DNA of 64,000 bases from Bacteroidota bacterium. Lineage in GTDB: Bacteria > Bacteroidota > Bacteroidia > AKYH767-A > 2013-40CM-41-45. Numbering within the stretch: the first letter of the stretch is position 1; every line of letters starts with the position of its first letter. Below, piece by piece: positions 33,592-42,272 of the stretch. Made by a program: the position numbers and the translations under genes. The notes beneath the pieces are model-generated. The model was given only the letters and a program-made list of their open reading frames with translations. It was not told where the DNA came from and did no database searches. The stretch is taken from assembly GCA_016713765.1 (NCBI GenBank), contig JADJON010000001.1:496001-560000 (forward strand). The letters run 5' to 3'.

Positions 33592-35445
33592 GTGTCCCGC
33601 CCGTTCCTGCGTACCTGTCTGCTCTTGCTGAGCTTCCTGTTCATCAGCCGTGTTTATGCCCAATCGCCTCATAGGGTGCTGATGATCGGCATCGACGGTT
33701 GTCGGCCGGACGCTTTGATGGCGGCCAATACGCCAACGCTGGATTCGTTGATGAGCTCGGGCACGTTCTCCCTGCACGCGCGCACGATCTATCCGACCTG
33801 GAGCGGCCCCGGCTGGAGCAGCATGCTTACCGGTGTGTGGTACACCAAGCATGGCGTTACCGACAATACCTTCAGCGGAGCCAACTTTACCAGTTACCCG
33901 CATTTCTTCAATCGGGTCGAAGCGTTCGATTCTTCGCTCTACACGGCTTCGATCTGCCAGTGGGCTCCCGTGAACGACTATATCGTCAACCTGGCCGACC
34001 TGATCTCCAATCCCGGATTGGGCATCGGCGTAGCCACGACGGCGGCCAATCTTTTATCGGCGCAGGATCCCGACGTCGTGTTTCTGCACTTCGACGATGT
34101 CGACCACGAAGGACACGCCAGCGGTTTCAGCCCGACCAACCCGCTGTACCTGTCGGCCATCGAAGGGGTGGACGGGCATGTCCGGACGGTTCTCAAGGCC
34201 TTGCGTGCCCGACCGACTTTCGCGCTCGAGAATTGGCTGGTCCTGGTGAGCACCGACCACGGAGGCATCGGCACCAGTCATGGCGGCAATACCGAAGAAG
34301 AGAAAACCATCTTCCTCATCCTGAGCGGAGGCGGGTTGCCCGTTCAGGAACTCACACCGCTCACGACCAACGCCCCGCTAACGCCTTCCATCCAACTCGA
34401 CGGATCCACTCAGTATGGTTCGGCAAGCGCGCTGCCGGCGTACGATTTCGGCACGAGCACCGACTTCACGGTCGAATGCAGGATCCAGACCAACGGCTGG
34501 AGCGGCGATCCGGCAATCGTTTCGGATAAGGATTGGAACAGCGGTCTCAACCCCGGCTTTGTGATCGCTGCACGCAGCGACGGGTACGGATGGAAAGCCA
34601 ATATCGGCGACGGCGCGAACCGCATCGACCTCAACGGCGGAACGATCAGCGACGGTCGGCCGCACCAGCTAGCTCTGACTGTCGAACGAAACGGTTACGC
34701 CCGGCTCTTTCAGGACGGCGCGCTCGTCGATTCGGTCGATGCGAGCCTGCTGGGCGCTGTCGGCACGGGCTTTCCGCTCGCGGTCGGACAGGATGGTACA
34801 CTTAACTATCCGAACTATTTCCAGGGCGCCGTTGATGAAGTGCGGCTGTGGAACACCGCGGTAGATCCCACCACGCTGAGCGATTGGACCTGTCGCTCGC
34901 TGGATGCCACCCATCCGAATGCTGCCAACCTCATCGGGCACTGGCAGTTCGACGAGAATACCGGCACCACCGCGCAGGACGCGAGTACGAACGCCAACGC
35001 GCTGCAACTGATTGGCGCGCCGCTCTGGCAGACCATCAGCCTGGCCCTCGTCTGCACCGACGATTCCGACATGCCCCGCATGGTCGACATCGTGCCGATC
35101 GTGCTGGATCACCTTTGCATTCCGGTACAACCGTCCTGGCAACTGGACGGGGCGACGCCTTTTTCCCTCTGCACGACAACCGGCTTCTCCGCCGCCACGA
35201 CACCGGCTACTTCTAGCTTGCTGTTTCCCAACCCCGCCAACAACCGCGTGACTATCCGGTTCGGTGAGACCGAATCACCGTCCTGCCGGGTTGTACGGTT
35301 AACTGGTGAGCGTGTAGCGGTCCCGGTGATTCGGAAAGGCGAACGGGAATTGACCCTCGACTGCAGCCAGCTTCCGCCGGGGATCTATCTCGTCGAAGTG
35401 CGGAGCGGTGATCGCGTGGAGTATCACCGATTGGTGCGGCAGTGA
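33592..35445 (+). CDS. Secreted type I phosphodiesterase with LamG and T9SS tail
   Basis: 617 residues if translation begins at GTG 33592, which opens the signal peptide SRPFLRTCLLLLSFLFISRVYAQ. The longer ORF from 33385 translates repeats R2 and R3 and is unlikely. Residues ~27-260 form an alkaline-phosphatase-fold NPP/phosphodiesterase: VLMIGIDGCRPDAL (metal aspartate), TIYPTWSGPGWSSMLTG (nucleophile region), HFDDVDHEGHASGF and VSTDHGGIGTSHGG (metal ligands). Then a LamG/concanavalin-like lectin domain (~270-430; IQLDGSTQYGSASALPAYDF), a short linker, and a T9SS type A sorting domain (SLLFPNPANNRVTIRF ... YHRLVRQ). It probably cleaves phosphodiesters or pyrophosphates at the cell surface; the lectin domain may bind carbohydrate. 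Substrate unknown. Confidence 0.85.
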   Translation: MSRPFLRTCLLLLSFLFISRVYAQSPHRVLMIGIDGCRPDALMAANTPTLDSLMSSGTFSLHARTIYPTWSGPGWSSMLTGVWYTKHGVTDNTFSGANFTSYPHFFNRVEAFDSSLYTASICQWAPVNDYIVNLADLISNPGLGIGVATTAANLLSAQDPDVVFLHFDDVDHEGHASGFSPTNPLYLSAIEGVDGHVRTVLKALRARPTFALENWLVLVSTDHGGIGTSHGGNTEEEKTIFLILSGGGLPVQELTPLTTNAPLTPSIQLDGSTQYGSASALPAYDFGTSTDFTVECRIQTNGWSGDPAIVSDKDWNSGLNPGFVIAARSDGYGWKANIGDGANRIDLNGGTISDGRPHQLALTVERNGYARLFQDGALVDSVDASLLGAVGTGFPLAVGQDGTLNYPNYFQGAVDEVRLWNTAVDPTTLSDWTCRSLDATHPNAANLIGHWQFDENTGTTAQDASTNANALQLIGAPLWQTISLALVCTDDSDMPRMVDIVPIVLDHLCIPVQPSWQLDGATPFSLCTTTGFSAATTPATSSLLFPNPANNRVTIRFGETESPSCRVVRLTGERVAVPVIRKGERELTLDCSQLPPGIYLVEVRSGDRVEYHRLVRQ

Positions 35446-35519
35446 GTGCGCGGGATGCGTGTTGTCCTATTCCTCAAGTACTGCGCAGGATCGGAGAGCG
35501 TGCGTACTACCCGTTCGGC

Positions 35520-35570
35520 GGAATGTTAAGCGCTACCCCAAACGCCGAGTATAGTTGTATCCGTTCCAGC
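35520..35570 (-). repeat. Intergenic element R4 (shorter, inverted)
   Basis: On the minus strand begins GCTGGAACG and ends GCGCTTAACATTCC, about 51 bases. It lies between the convergent ends of the phosphodiesterase and TPR genes. Middle part unlike the other copies. Confidence 0.45.
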
Positions 35571-35596
35571 GCGCAGTCCGCCACTATGTATAATGC

Positions 35597-37762
35597 TTAT
35601 CCTCCTGCGGCCAATTGGCTTTTCGCGAATTCGCGGTTGATGTTGGCATTCTGGTTGCCCGGATCGAGTTGCAGGGTGCGGGTGAAATCCTTGATCGCGT
35701 TATCCCATTGCTTGAGCTGCAGATAGGCCAGTCCGCGGTTGTAGGTGGCCAGCACGTTCCCGGGTGTGTACTGCAAGACATTGCTGAAATCGGCGACCGC
35801 CGCGCCGGGATTGCCGTGGTTCAGAAAGGTGGTGCCCCGGTTGAAGTAGGCTTTCACATATCGCGGGTCGATGCGGATGCTCGCCGTACAATCGGAGATC
35901 GATAGGTCCCACTCGCCGATATTGGCGTAAGCCACTCCACGGTTGCAATAGGCATCGGTGTACTTCGGGTCTAGCTCGACCGCCTTGGTGTAATCGCTGA
36001 TCGCTTCTTTCCACTGCGAACGGGTCGAATACAAACTGCCCCGGTTGTAATAGGCTTTGGCGAAGCCGGGAGAGACACGAATCGCCTCGGAGAAATCACG
36101 CAAGGCCTTGTCCCATTCCTTCCGGTTGCCGTACACGACTCCACGCCCGTCAAAAGCGATCGCGTAGTCCGGACTGATCTCAAGTGCCTTTGTATAATGC
36201 TCGATCGCCTGATCCGCTTGTCCCATCGCCGCTTCCGCTACGCCGAGGTTGAAATAGGCGGAGGCATAATAATCGGGATTCAACGAGATCGCCTTTCGAT
36301 AATCCGATACCGCTTTCGCGGTCTGTCCCGCTGTCCAGTACGCGACTCCGCGGTTCAGGTAAGGCCTGGCCTTCTCGGGCGACTTGGCGACTACGTCGTT
36401 CCACAGGCTTAGCTCGTCTTTCCAGACCTTGTTCCGCTGGTAGGTAAGCATGGAGTTCAGGCCGATGATGAAGGTGAAGAGGGCATAGGTCAACGCGCCG
36501 GACTTCGAGTAGAGCGCCTGGAAAATACCCGCAGTGATCAGCAGAAAAAAACCGAACGACGGCAGGTAGGTCCGGTGTTCGAACATCAAGTCCGAGATCG
36601 GGATGATGCTCGACTCCACCGCCAGGGTGAGGAAGAACCAGAAGATGCCAAAGGAGATGAACCGGTTTTTCGGAAAGACGTAGATCGCCAGGGCCAGCAG
36701 CGCCAGCAGGAACAGCAACGAGAGCAGGGTGCCGACTTCAAACAACTGCTCTGAGGGCCGGATGTCGTGGTCGAGGTTGAGTCCGGTCGGGAAAGCCAGC
36801 AGTTGCAGGTAGTTGACGATGACCCGGAACTGCGTCATCAGGTAATTGGTCGGGGTGACTGTATAGGGTGTGCCACCGGATGGCGGGATAGGCGAAAAGA
36901 CGCTGCTGGTATTGTCGGCATTACCACCCGACCCGATGCCCGAACCGGAGGTGGACAGGAACCCACGGTATAGCGCGAAGACTGCCAGCGCGATGCCGGC
37001 TACCAGGAGAAGGAGGCGAACGTCTTTCAGATAGGCGGCCGGCTTTCCCGTCCGCAGGAAAAACAGCTCCGCCAGGACGATCGCGAACGGCAGCGTGTAC
37101 GCGTTTTCTTTAGAGAGGAGTCCAAGCAGCGCAGCCAGGAACGCGCCGGCAAAGAGCCCGTATTTCTGACGCGCGTTCGTTTCACTCAAGCGCGCTTTCA
37201 CGTACAAACACAGACTCAGGAGATAGAACAGGGTGGCCAGCGAAGCCAGTCGCTGAACAATGTAGGTCACCGATTGCGTGGCCAGCGGGTGTGAGACAAA
37301 CAGCAGCGCGACGATAAAGGCGATCGTCCGTTGACGGCTCGCAAGGGGAGATTGTTTTCCGTTCGGTGTCCTGAACAGGAGCGCGGTGAGCCACCACACG
37401 AGGAACGCGTTGATGATGTGGATCGCGAGGTTGACCGCGTGGTAGCCCTGGACATCCAGTCCGTTGAGCTGGTAGTTGAAGGCAAGGGTCAGATAAGGAA
37501 TGAAGCGGGTCGGGAAGTATTTCCAAATCGCTCCGACGTCGGAGAGGTCGCGGATCGCGCTATTCTCGATGATGCTGTTCCGGTCGTCGAGGTGAAAGGA
37601 ACAATCGAAGGAGTTGGAATAGATCAGTATCCCGAGAAAGGCGATGAGGAGCAGTTGCAGGGCGGAGAAGATCGACGAACCGCCGGCTTCCGCCGGTGCT
37701 GCATGGGTCTTCGACGGATTCGGTTTATGGGCCGCTTTTTTCTTTTGCATTCCTTTGTTCAT
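35597..37762 (-). CDS. TMTC-like membrane protein with C-terminal TPR repeats
   Basis: 721 residues. After a basic N terminus (residues 1-30) come about 10 membrane segments (to ~residue 450), including LDDRNSIIENSAIRDL in the first external loop, a pattern seen in TMTC/PMT-like GT-C proteins. The C terminus carries seven TPR units (~470-715; YLNRGVAYWTAGQTAKAVSDY and relatives). TMTC-type proteins are membrane O-mannosyltransferases or their relatives in animals; in bacteria the role is unproved. The next minus-strand-side neighbour upstream is a DPM1-like glycosyltransferase 149 bases away, a plausible donor-sugar supplier, so a joint role in surface protein or glycan glycosylation is inferred. 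Confidence 0.75.
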   Translation of the reverse strand: MNKGMQKKKAAHKPNPSKTHAAPAEAGGSSIFSALQLLLIAFLGILIYSNSFDCSFHLDDRNSIIENSAIRDLSDVGAIWKYFPTRFIPYLTLAFNYQLNGLDVQGYHAVNLAIHIINAFLVWWLTALLFRTPNGKQSPLASRQRTIAFIVALLFVSHPLATQSVTYIVQRLASLATLFYLLSLCLYVKARLSETNARQKYGLFAGAFLAALLGLLSKENAYTLPFAIVLAELFFLRTGKPAAYLKDVRLLLLVAGIALAVFALYRGFLSTSGSGIGSGGNADNTSSVFSPIPPSGGTPYTVTPTNYLMTQFRVIVNYLQLLAFPTGLNLDHDIRPSEQLFEVGTLLSLLFLLALLALAIYVFPKNRFISFGIFWFFLTLAVESSIIPISDLMFEHRTYLPSFGFFLLITAGIFQALYSKSGALTYALFTFIIGLNSMLTYQRNKVWKDELSLWNDVVAKSPEKARPYLNRGVAYWTAGQTAKAVSDYRKAISLNPDYYASAYFNLGVAEAAMGQADQAIEHYTKALEISPDYAIAFDGRGVVYGNRKEWDKALRDFSEAIRVSPGFAKAYYNRGSLYSTRSQWKEAISDYTKAVELDPKYTDAYCNRGVAYANIGEWDLSISDCTASIRIDPRYVKAYFNRGTTFLNHGNPGAAVADFSNVLQYTPGNVLATYNRGLAYLQLKQWDNAIKDFTRTLQLDPGNQNANINREFAKSQLAAGG

Positions 37763-37800
37763 ACGGGGTACTTGTTCGTGTGGCGCTGTGGAGAATCGGA

Positions 37801-37808
37801 TAAAGATA
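37801..37808 (-). promoter_or_regulatory. Near-consensus -7 element (TATCTTTA)
   Basis: One mismatch from TAnnTTTG on the minus strand, about 40 bases before the TPR gene start; suggests the TPR gene is not solely read through from the glycosyltransferase upstream. Confidence 0.3.
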
Positions 37809-37910
37809 ATGCAAATCCGAGGCGATGTATTCCGGGCCCGTTAGCCTGCCAGAAACATTTGTCAGCACGGGGCCGGTGACAAATTCTCGCAGCCGGGCCT
37901 CCGGGCCGAA

Positions 37911-38801
37911 TCAATCGTTCGGCTTTTGGTTCTTGCGGATCAGCGTCAGTTGTTCGGCAATGAGGCCGAGGAAGAAAAAGATCAGGGCCGACATGAACCC
38001 CAGCAGGGCGCCGACGCTGACGCCCTGGCCTTTCAGCATGATCGGGATCCCCCAGGCGCAGGAAGCGAGGAAGGTGATGATCGAGACCGGCAGGAAGATC
38101 TTCATCGGATTGAACAGCACGATGATGTTCAGGATCTCGATCACCGTCTCGAACGCGGTCTGGATGCCGATCGTACTTTCTCCCTTCAGCCGGTCGTTCA
38201 CTTTGATGGGAACCTCCAGCACCAGGTGTCGGTTGCTGATGAAGATGAGCGTGATGATGTCGCTGAAGGGCATCTGGTTCGGCGTCAGGTGAAGGTATTT
38301 TTGCGCCAACTCGGTGCGGTAGATCTTCATACCCGAGTTGATGTCGTGTACCGGCACGGTCAGCAGGAGTTTGGCGGTGAAGCGGATGATGGATTTCCCG
38401 ACTGCCCGCATCCGGGAAGCCGCTTTGGTTCCTTTCCGCGAGCCGACGACCATGTCGGCGTCCTGCGCGACAATGGTGTCGAAGAGTTTGACAATGTCCT
38501 CTTTCCGGTGTTGTCCGTCGGCATCGACGGTGATGACATATTCCGTATCACAGCGCGCGATCGAGCTCTTGATCGCCGCACCGTACCCTTTGTTCAGCTT
38601 GTGGTGCACCACCGACAAGCGGGGATTCGCGGCAAACGACTGGAGAACATTTCGCGTATCGTCTTTCGACCCGTCATTGGTGATCATGATCTTCCAATTG
38701 TGCTGCTCACAGAGTTCGAGCAGATCAGGTAGCACGATCTTCAGATTCTCGGCTTCGTTGTAAGCGGGGATGACGATGGTCAGCGGAACTGCGGTCTCCA
38801 T
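37911..38801 (-). CDS. Family 2 glycosyltransferase (DPM1/GtrB-like)
   Basis: 296 residues. N-terminal GT-A domain with TIVIPAYNEAENLKIVLPDL, NDGSKDDT, VDADGQH (metal-binding DxD-like) and GSRKGTKAASRMRAVGKS, then two C-terminal membrane helices (~230-285; FLPVSIITFLASCAWG and ALLGFMSALIFFFLGL). This is the layout of polyprenyl-phosphate glucosyl- or mannosyltransferases (GtrB, DPM1), which charge undecaprenyl phosphate with a sugar for use across the membrane. It lies upstream of the TMTC-like gene on the same strand. TACATTAG upstream is one mismatch from the -7 motif. Confidence 0.9.
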   Translation of the reverse strand: METAVPLTIVIPAYNEAENLKIVLPDLLELCEQHNWKIMITNDGSKDDTRNVLQSFAANPRLSVVHHKLNKGYGAAIKSSIARCDTEYVITVDADGQHRKEDIVKLFDTIVAQDADMVVGSRKGTKAASRMRAVGKSIIRFTAKLLLTVPVHDINSGMKIYRTELAQKYLHLTPNQMPFSDIITLIFISNRHLVLEVPIKVNDRLKGESTIGIQTAFETVIEILNIIVLFNPMKIFLPVSIITFLASCAWGIPIMLKGQGVSVGALLGFMSALIFFFLGLIAEQLTLIRKNQKPND

Positions 38802-38921
38802 TCAGGGTATGTGGGAATTGACGGTAGGCTTGATTGCACTAATGTAGGTTTTTTACGGTGCTTCCGGGAGTAGACTGCGTGTAGGTTTCAAAATGATTAT
38901 CTTCGGGGAAACGAGGCTGCC

Positions 38922-40712
38922 ATGAAACATTTTCTTCGATTGCTGCTGTTGTTTTCGATGCTGACCGGCTTCGGTCTGCGGGCACAGACGTTCAATGCGA
39001 ACCTGGCCGCCATGTTGCAGGATTCACTCGATTACTACGTGAACGCGATCCCGAACATCAAAGGGATGTCGGCTGGTGTTTACCTGCCCGGGCAGGGTTA
39101 TTGGCAGGGACAAAGCGGTGATTCGTACGCGGGACAGCCGATCACGGCCGATATGGAATTCGGCATCGCGAGCAATACGAAACTGTTCGTCTCCGCCACG
39201 ATGTTGAAGTTGGCCGAAGACGGACTGCTCTCGCTCGACGATTCGGTATCGGCCTGGCTGCCCGCGCATCCGTACATCGACTCCGCGATTACCATCCGGC
39301 AGTTGCTCAATCACACCAGCGGGGTGTCCGACCCGATCTTCGCCTCACCCTGGATGGATACGATCAACGCCAACCCGACCCGGGTGTTCACATCGCAGGA
39401 AGTGCTGAGCTGGCTGGGACCGCCGGTGTTCGCGCCCGGCGCAAGCTGGAGCTATTCGAATGTCAACTACATCCTCGCCGGCATGATCGCGGAAGCCGCG
39501 AGTGGTTTTTCCATCGCGCAACTGATCCGCGACAGCCTGCTGATCCCACTTGGCCTCGACAGCACCTTCTACGATGTCGCCGAACCCGAACTCGGCACGC
39601 TCGCGCACCGCTGGTGGAACAGCGTCGACTATCAAGATACCGCCCGCACCGCACTCAACAGCGCGGGTGGTTGCGCGGGCGCGATCTTCTCCACCGCCGG
39701 GGAGATGTGCCAGTGGTATCGTGCCCTGTTCGGCGGAGACGTGCTGCAACCGGCGTCGATGACTGAGTTGACGCGCTTCGTTCCCACAACCTCTTCGGTT
39801 ATGGATTACGGCCTCGGCCTCGACCGCGAAACCACCCTGGGTCTCACTTATTGGGGACACGGCGGCTCCACCTGGGGTTACCGCAGTAAGATGATCTACG
39901 ACACCTGCGCGCAGGCCGTTGTCTGCGGACTTTCCAATTCGTTTCCATCGGGCATGGAAGCCGTGACGTACATCCTCTATCGGGTGCTGGTCAACCAGGT
40001 GCCGGGCTGTACCGGCGCGATCAGCGGTCCCGCCACCGTATGCAGTAAAGATGCCGCGCAGATTTACACGGTCCCACCGATTCCGAACGCGACCGACTAT
40101 GTCTGGACGCTTCCTGCCGGTTTCATCGGCAACAGCACGACCAACACGATCCAGGTGTACATCGACACCTCGGCGGTTTCCGGTACGATCTCGGTGCACG
40201 GCACCAACGCCTACGGCGACGGAGCAAGCGTATTCTTTCCGGTCGTCGTGAAACGCGTACCGGTCAGCGCGTCCCAATCGGGGAACACGGTCATCGCGGA
40301 CTCGGTTGCCGACACCTACCAATGGGTAGACTGCGGCCTTGGTTACATGATCCTACCCGGCGATACATCGGCCGTATTGCATCCCTCGAACGACGGCGAC
40401 TACGCGCTGATCGCGACGCTCGACGGTTGCACGGATACCTCCGCCTGTGTGGTCTTTCGCCACAGCGGTATCGCGACAACTTCATCCGCGTATATCCGGA
40501 TATTTCCGAACCCGTCTCCCGGCGCATGCACGATAAGCGCGCCGGAGCCGATCAGCAGCTTGCGCATCACCGATTCGGGCGGACGCATCCTGCGTTCCTT
40601 GCGCCCCGGCCATCCGGAATCGCGCGTTGACGGCCTGATGCCGGGGTTTTATATCGTACACGGCGAATTGCAAAACGGACGTCGGTTCAGGGAAAAACTG
40701 ATCGTGCAATGA
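38922..40712 (+). CDS. Secreted class C beta-lactamase-fold serine hydrolase, T9SS
   Basis: 596 residues. Signal peptide KHFLRLLLLFSMLTGFGLRAQ, then a class C beta-lactamase/D-alanyl-D-alanine-peptidase fold (~30-355) with the catalytic SxxK motif SNTK (~86-89), YxN motif YSNVNY (~178) and HxG-type motif HGGSTWGY (~310). Next an Ig/PKD-like segment (SGPATVCSKDAAQIYTVPPI, VWTLPAGFIGNSTTN) common in T9SS cargo, and a T9SS sorting domain beginning IRIFPNPSPGACTI. Family members include esterases, peptidases and lactamases; the substrate here is unknown. TATCTTCG at 38898-38905 is one mismatch from the -7 motif. Extracellular. Confidence 0.88.
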   Translation: MKHFLRLLLLFSMLTGFGLRAQTFNANLAAMLQDSLDYYVNAIPNIKGMSAGVYLPGQGYWQGQSGDSYAGQPITADMEFGIASNTKLFVSATMLKLAEDGLLSLDDSVSAWLPAHPYIDSAITIRQLLNHTSGVSDPIFASPWMDTINANPTRVFTSQEVLSWLGPPVFAPGASWSYSNVNYILAGMIAEAASGFSIAQLIRDSLLIPLGLDSTFYDVAEPELGTLAHRWWNSVDYQDTARTALNSAGGCAGAIFSTAGEMCQWYRALFGGDVLQPASMTELTRFVPTTSSVMDYGLGLDRETTLGLTYWGHGGSTWGYRSKMIYDTCAQAVVCGLSNSFPSGMEAVTYILYRVLVNQVPGCTGAISGPATVCSKDAAQIYTVPPIPNATDYVWTLPAGFIGNSTTNTIQVYIDTSAVSGTISVHGTNAYGDGASVFFPVVVKRVPVSASQSGNTVIADSVADTYQWVDCGLGYMILPGDTSAVLHPSNDGDYALIATLDGCTDTSACVVFRHSGIATTSSAYIRIFPNPSPGACTISAPEPISSLRITDSGGRILRSLRPGHPESRVDGLMPGFYIVHGELQNGRRFREKLIVQ

Positions 40713-40938
40713 CTGGTCGGCTTCATCGCCGTCTGTTCGGTACGACAACAAGCGCAGTTGAAATCCCCTGGGCTGGATACGCGCGGGTCAGGATCGATAC
40801 AATAACGCAGAACGTCCGGGACTTCTTGAAGTCTTGATCTTCTGCTATATTGGCGATCCTGATTGGTATCGTACGAATCGTATTCGGAGCATCTCAATGC
40901 CGTACGATCTGCGTATTTTCCGCACCGGTTGGTAACTC

Positions 40939-41886
40939 ATGGAAGAACCTGATAAGAATTCGGCCCAGGATCCGGACGCTGAAAAGCAGCCGAACGAGGA
41001 TTCCGCAACACCATCCGACACTGCTCCGGAGGAGCCGCCGGTGACGATTCCCCCTGTAAACAATCCGGAAGCCATTCCTCAGGTACCGTTAGAGAATTCT
41101 ATGGAAGTACACCATCACACGCATTCCCACGGCAAGAAGAACTGGAAATCCTATATCTGGGAATTTCTCATGCTGTTTCTGGCGGTCTTCTGTGGCTTTT
41201 TGGCCGAGTACCAACTGGAGCACAAGATCGAGCGCGACCGGGCAAAGGAGCTGGCCAGGAGTTTTTATACCGAACTGAAAAACGACTCTGTGACCGCGGG
41301 GATCAAGGTGCAGAACAGGTTGAAACAGGAAGCCGCGTTAATGTATATGATCCGGTATTTTCAGGATAGCAACCTCACCTCGGTTCCGAAACAGTTTGCC
41401 ATTAACTTTGAATACGGGATCAGCTTTCTGTCGCCATCGCAGTTCGAACCAAGGACCATCATGCTCGATCAGCTCAGGAATTCCGGTTCGCTGCGCTATT
41501 TCAAGAACGAGGAGTTCCAGCGTCTCACCGGAGAATTGACCGTGGCAATCAAGAACATCTATCACCGGCAGGAACTGGAGAACGACAACCGCCAGCTATA
41601 CATCAATCCGATCGTCATCCGGCACTACGACTACGTGTTTGACGCCGAACTGAAGAGGGACGGCAAAAGCATTTTCGAAGGACTCGAAGAATATGAACGG
41701 AGTGATCGGTTTATCAACTTCAACCTGAACAACCTGGATCAGGTGGACCGGAAAAGCATTGTCAGTGTACTGTACTTTTTCAAGGAAAACGTCGTCAGCT
41801 CGACACGCAAGACGCACATTCAGAAATACATTGAAGTCAACACGGCCCTGCTGAAGATCCTGCGGAGTGAGTTTGATTTGGATTGA
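40939..41886 (+). CDS. Hypothetical membrane-anchored protein
   Basis: 315 residues from ATG 40939; an internal ATG at 41101 begins MEVHHHTHSHGKKNWKSY and could be the real start, since the first 54 residues are acidic, proline-rich and disordered. A histidine-rich stretch precedes one membrane helix (WEFLMLFLAVFCGFLAEYQ) and a long helical periplasmic or cytoplasmic domain starting HKIERDRAKELARSFYTELK. The HxHxH plus this helix is a recurring Bacteroidota architecture of unknown function (DUF6090-like, tentative). No operon partners. Confidence 0.7.
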   Translation: MEEPDKNSAQDPDAEKQPNEDSATPSDTAPEEPPVTIPPVNNPEAIPQVPLENSMEVHHHTHSHGKKNWKSYIWEFLMLFLAVFCGFLAEYQLEHKIERDRAKELARSFYTELKNDSVTAGIKVQNRLKQEAALMYMIRYFQDSNLTSVPKQFAINFEYGISFLSPSQFEPRTIMLDQLRNSGSLRYFKNEEFQRLTGELTVAIKNIYHRQELENDNRQLYINPIVIRHYDYVFDAELKRDGKSIFEGLEEYERSDRFINFNLNNLDQVDRKSIVSVLYFFKENVVSSTRKTHIQKYIEVNTALLKILRSEFDLD

Positions 41887-42272
41887 CTCCATCCTTGAAC
41901 AGCAACGCAAGCAGGCGGTTGAAAATTAATTATTGATAGCTTTTCCATGAGCAACGAATGGAATGGTCTACTCTCTAAGCATGACTTTACGCTGAATCCT
42001 ACACAGAGTAGAGGAGTTTTTATGGTAACGCGCATTCCACTCGGTCACGCCTTTGGCCTGGTTTTTCGCTGGAGTATAAGTATATCAAGTTGCGTAGGTT
42101 AGTTTACGAGCTGAGCGCCCCGAAACGTGACTTTTTCTGCTTATACAACTGATAAACATCATTCTGGAACGGAATAACATGGAGTAATTTTAATTGGTAG
42201 GATTATGCGTTGGACGCTTGAATTGAAGAGCCATTTGCGAATCCTTATGAACTGACTCAAACGCCTGACGTC
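41887..42272. other. Intergenic spacer with a possible R-type element
   Basis: About 385 bases. Apart from the R5 candidate nothing was recognised; no RNA gene. Confidence 0.4.
41960..42038 (+). repeat. Possible R-family element R5 (79 bp)
   Basis: Bounded by GGAATGG and CGCGCATTCCAC, with an inner perfect stem CTACTCT/AGAGTAG. Longer than R1-R3 and the ends match only in part, so membership is tentative. Upstream of the ELW-repeat gene. Confidence 0.35.
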
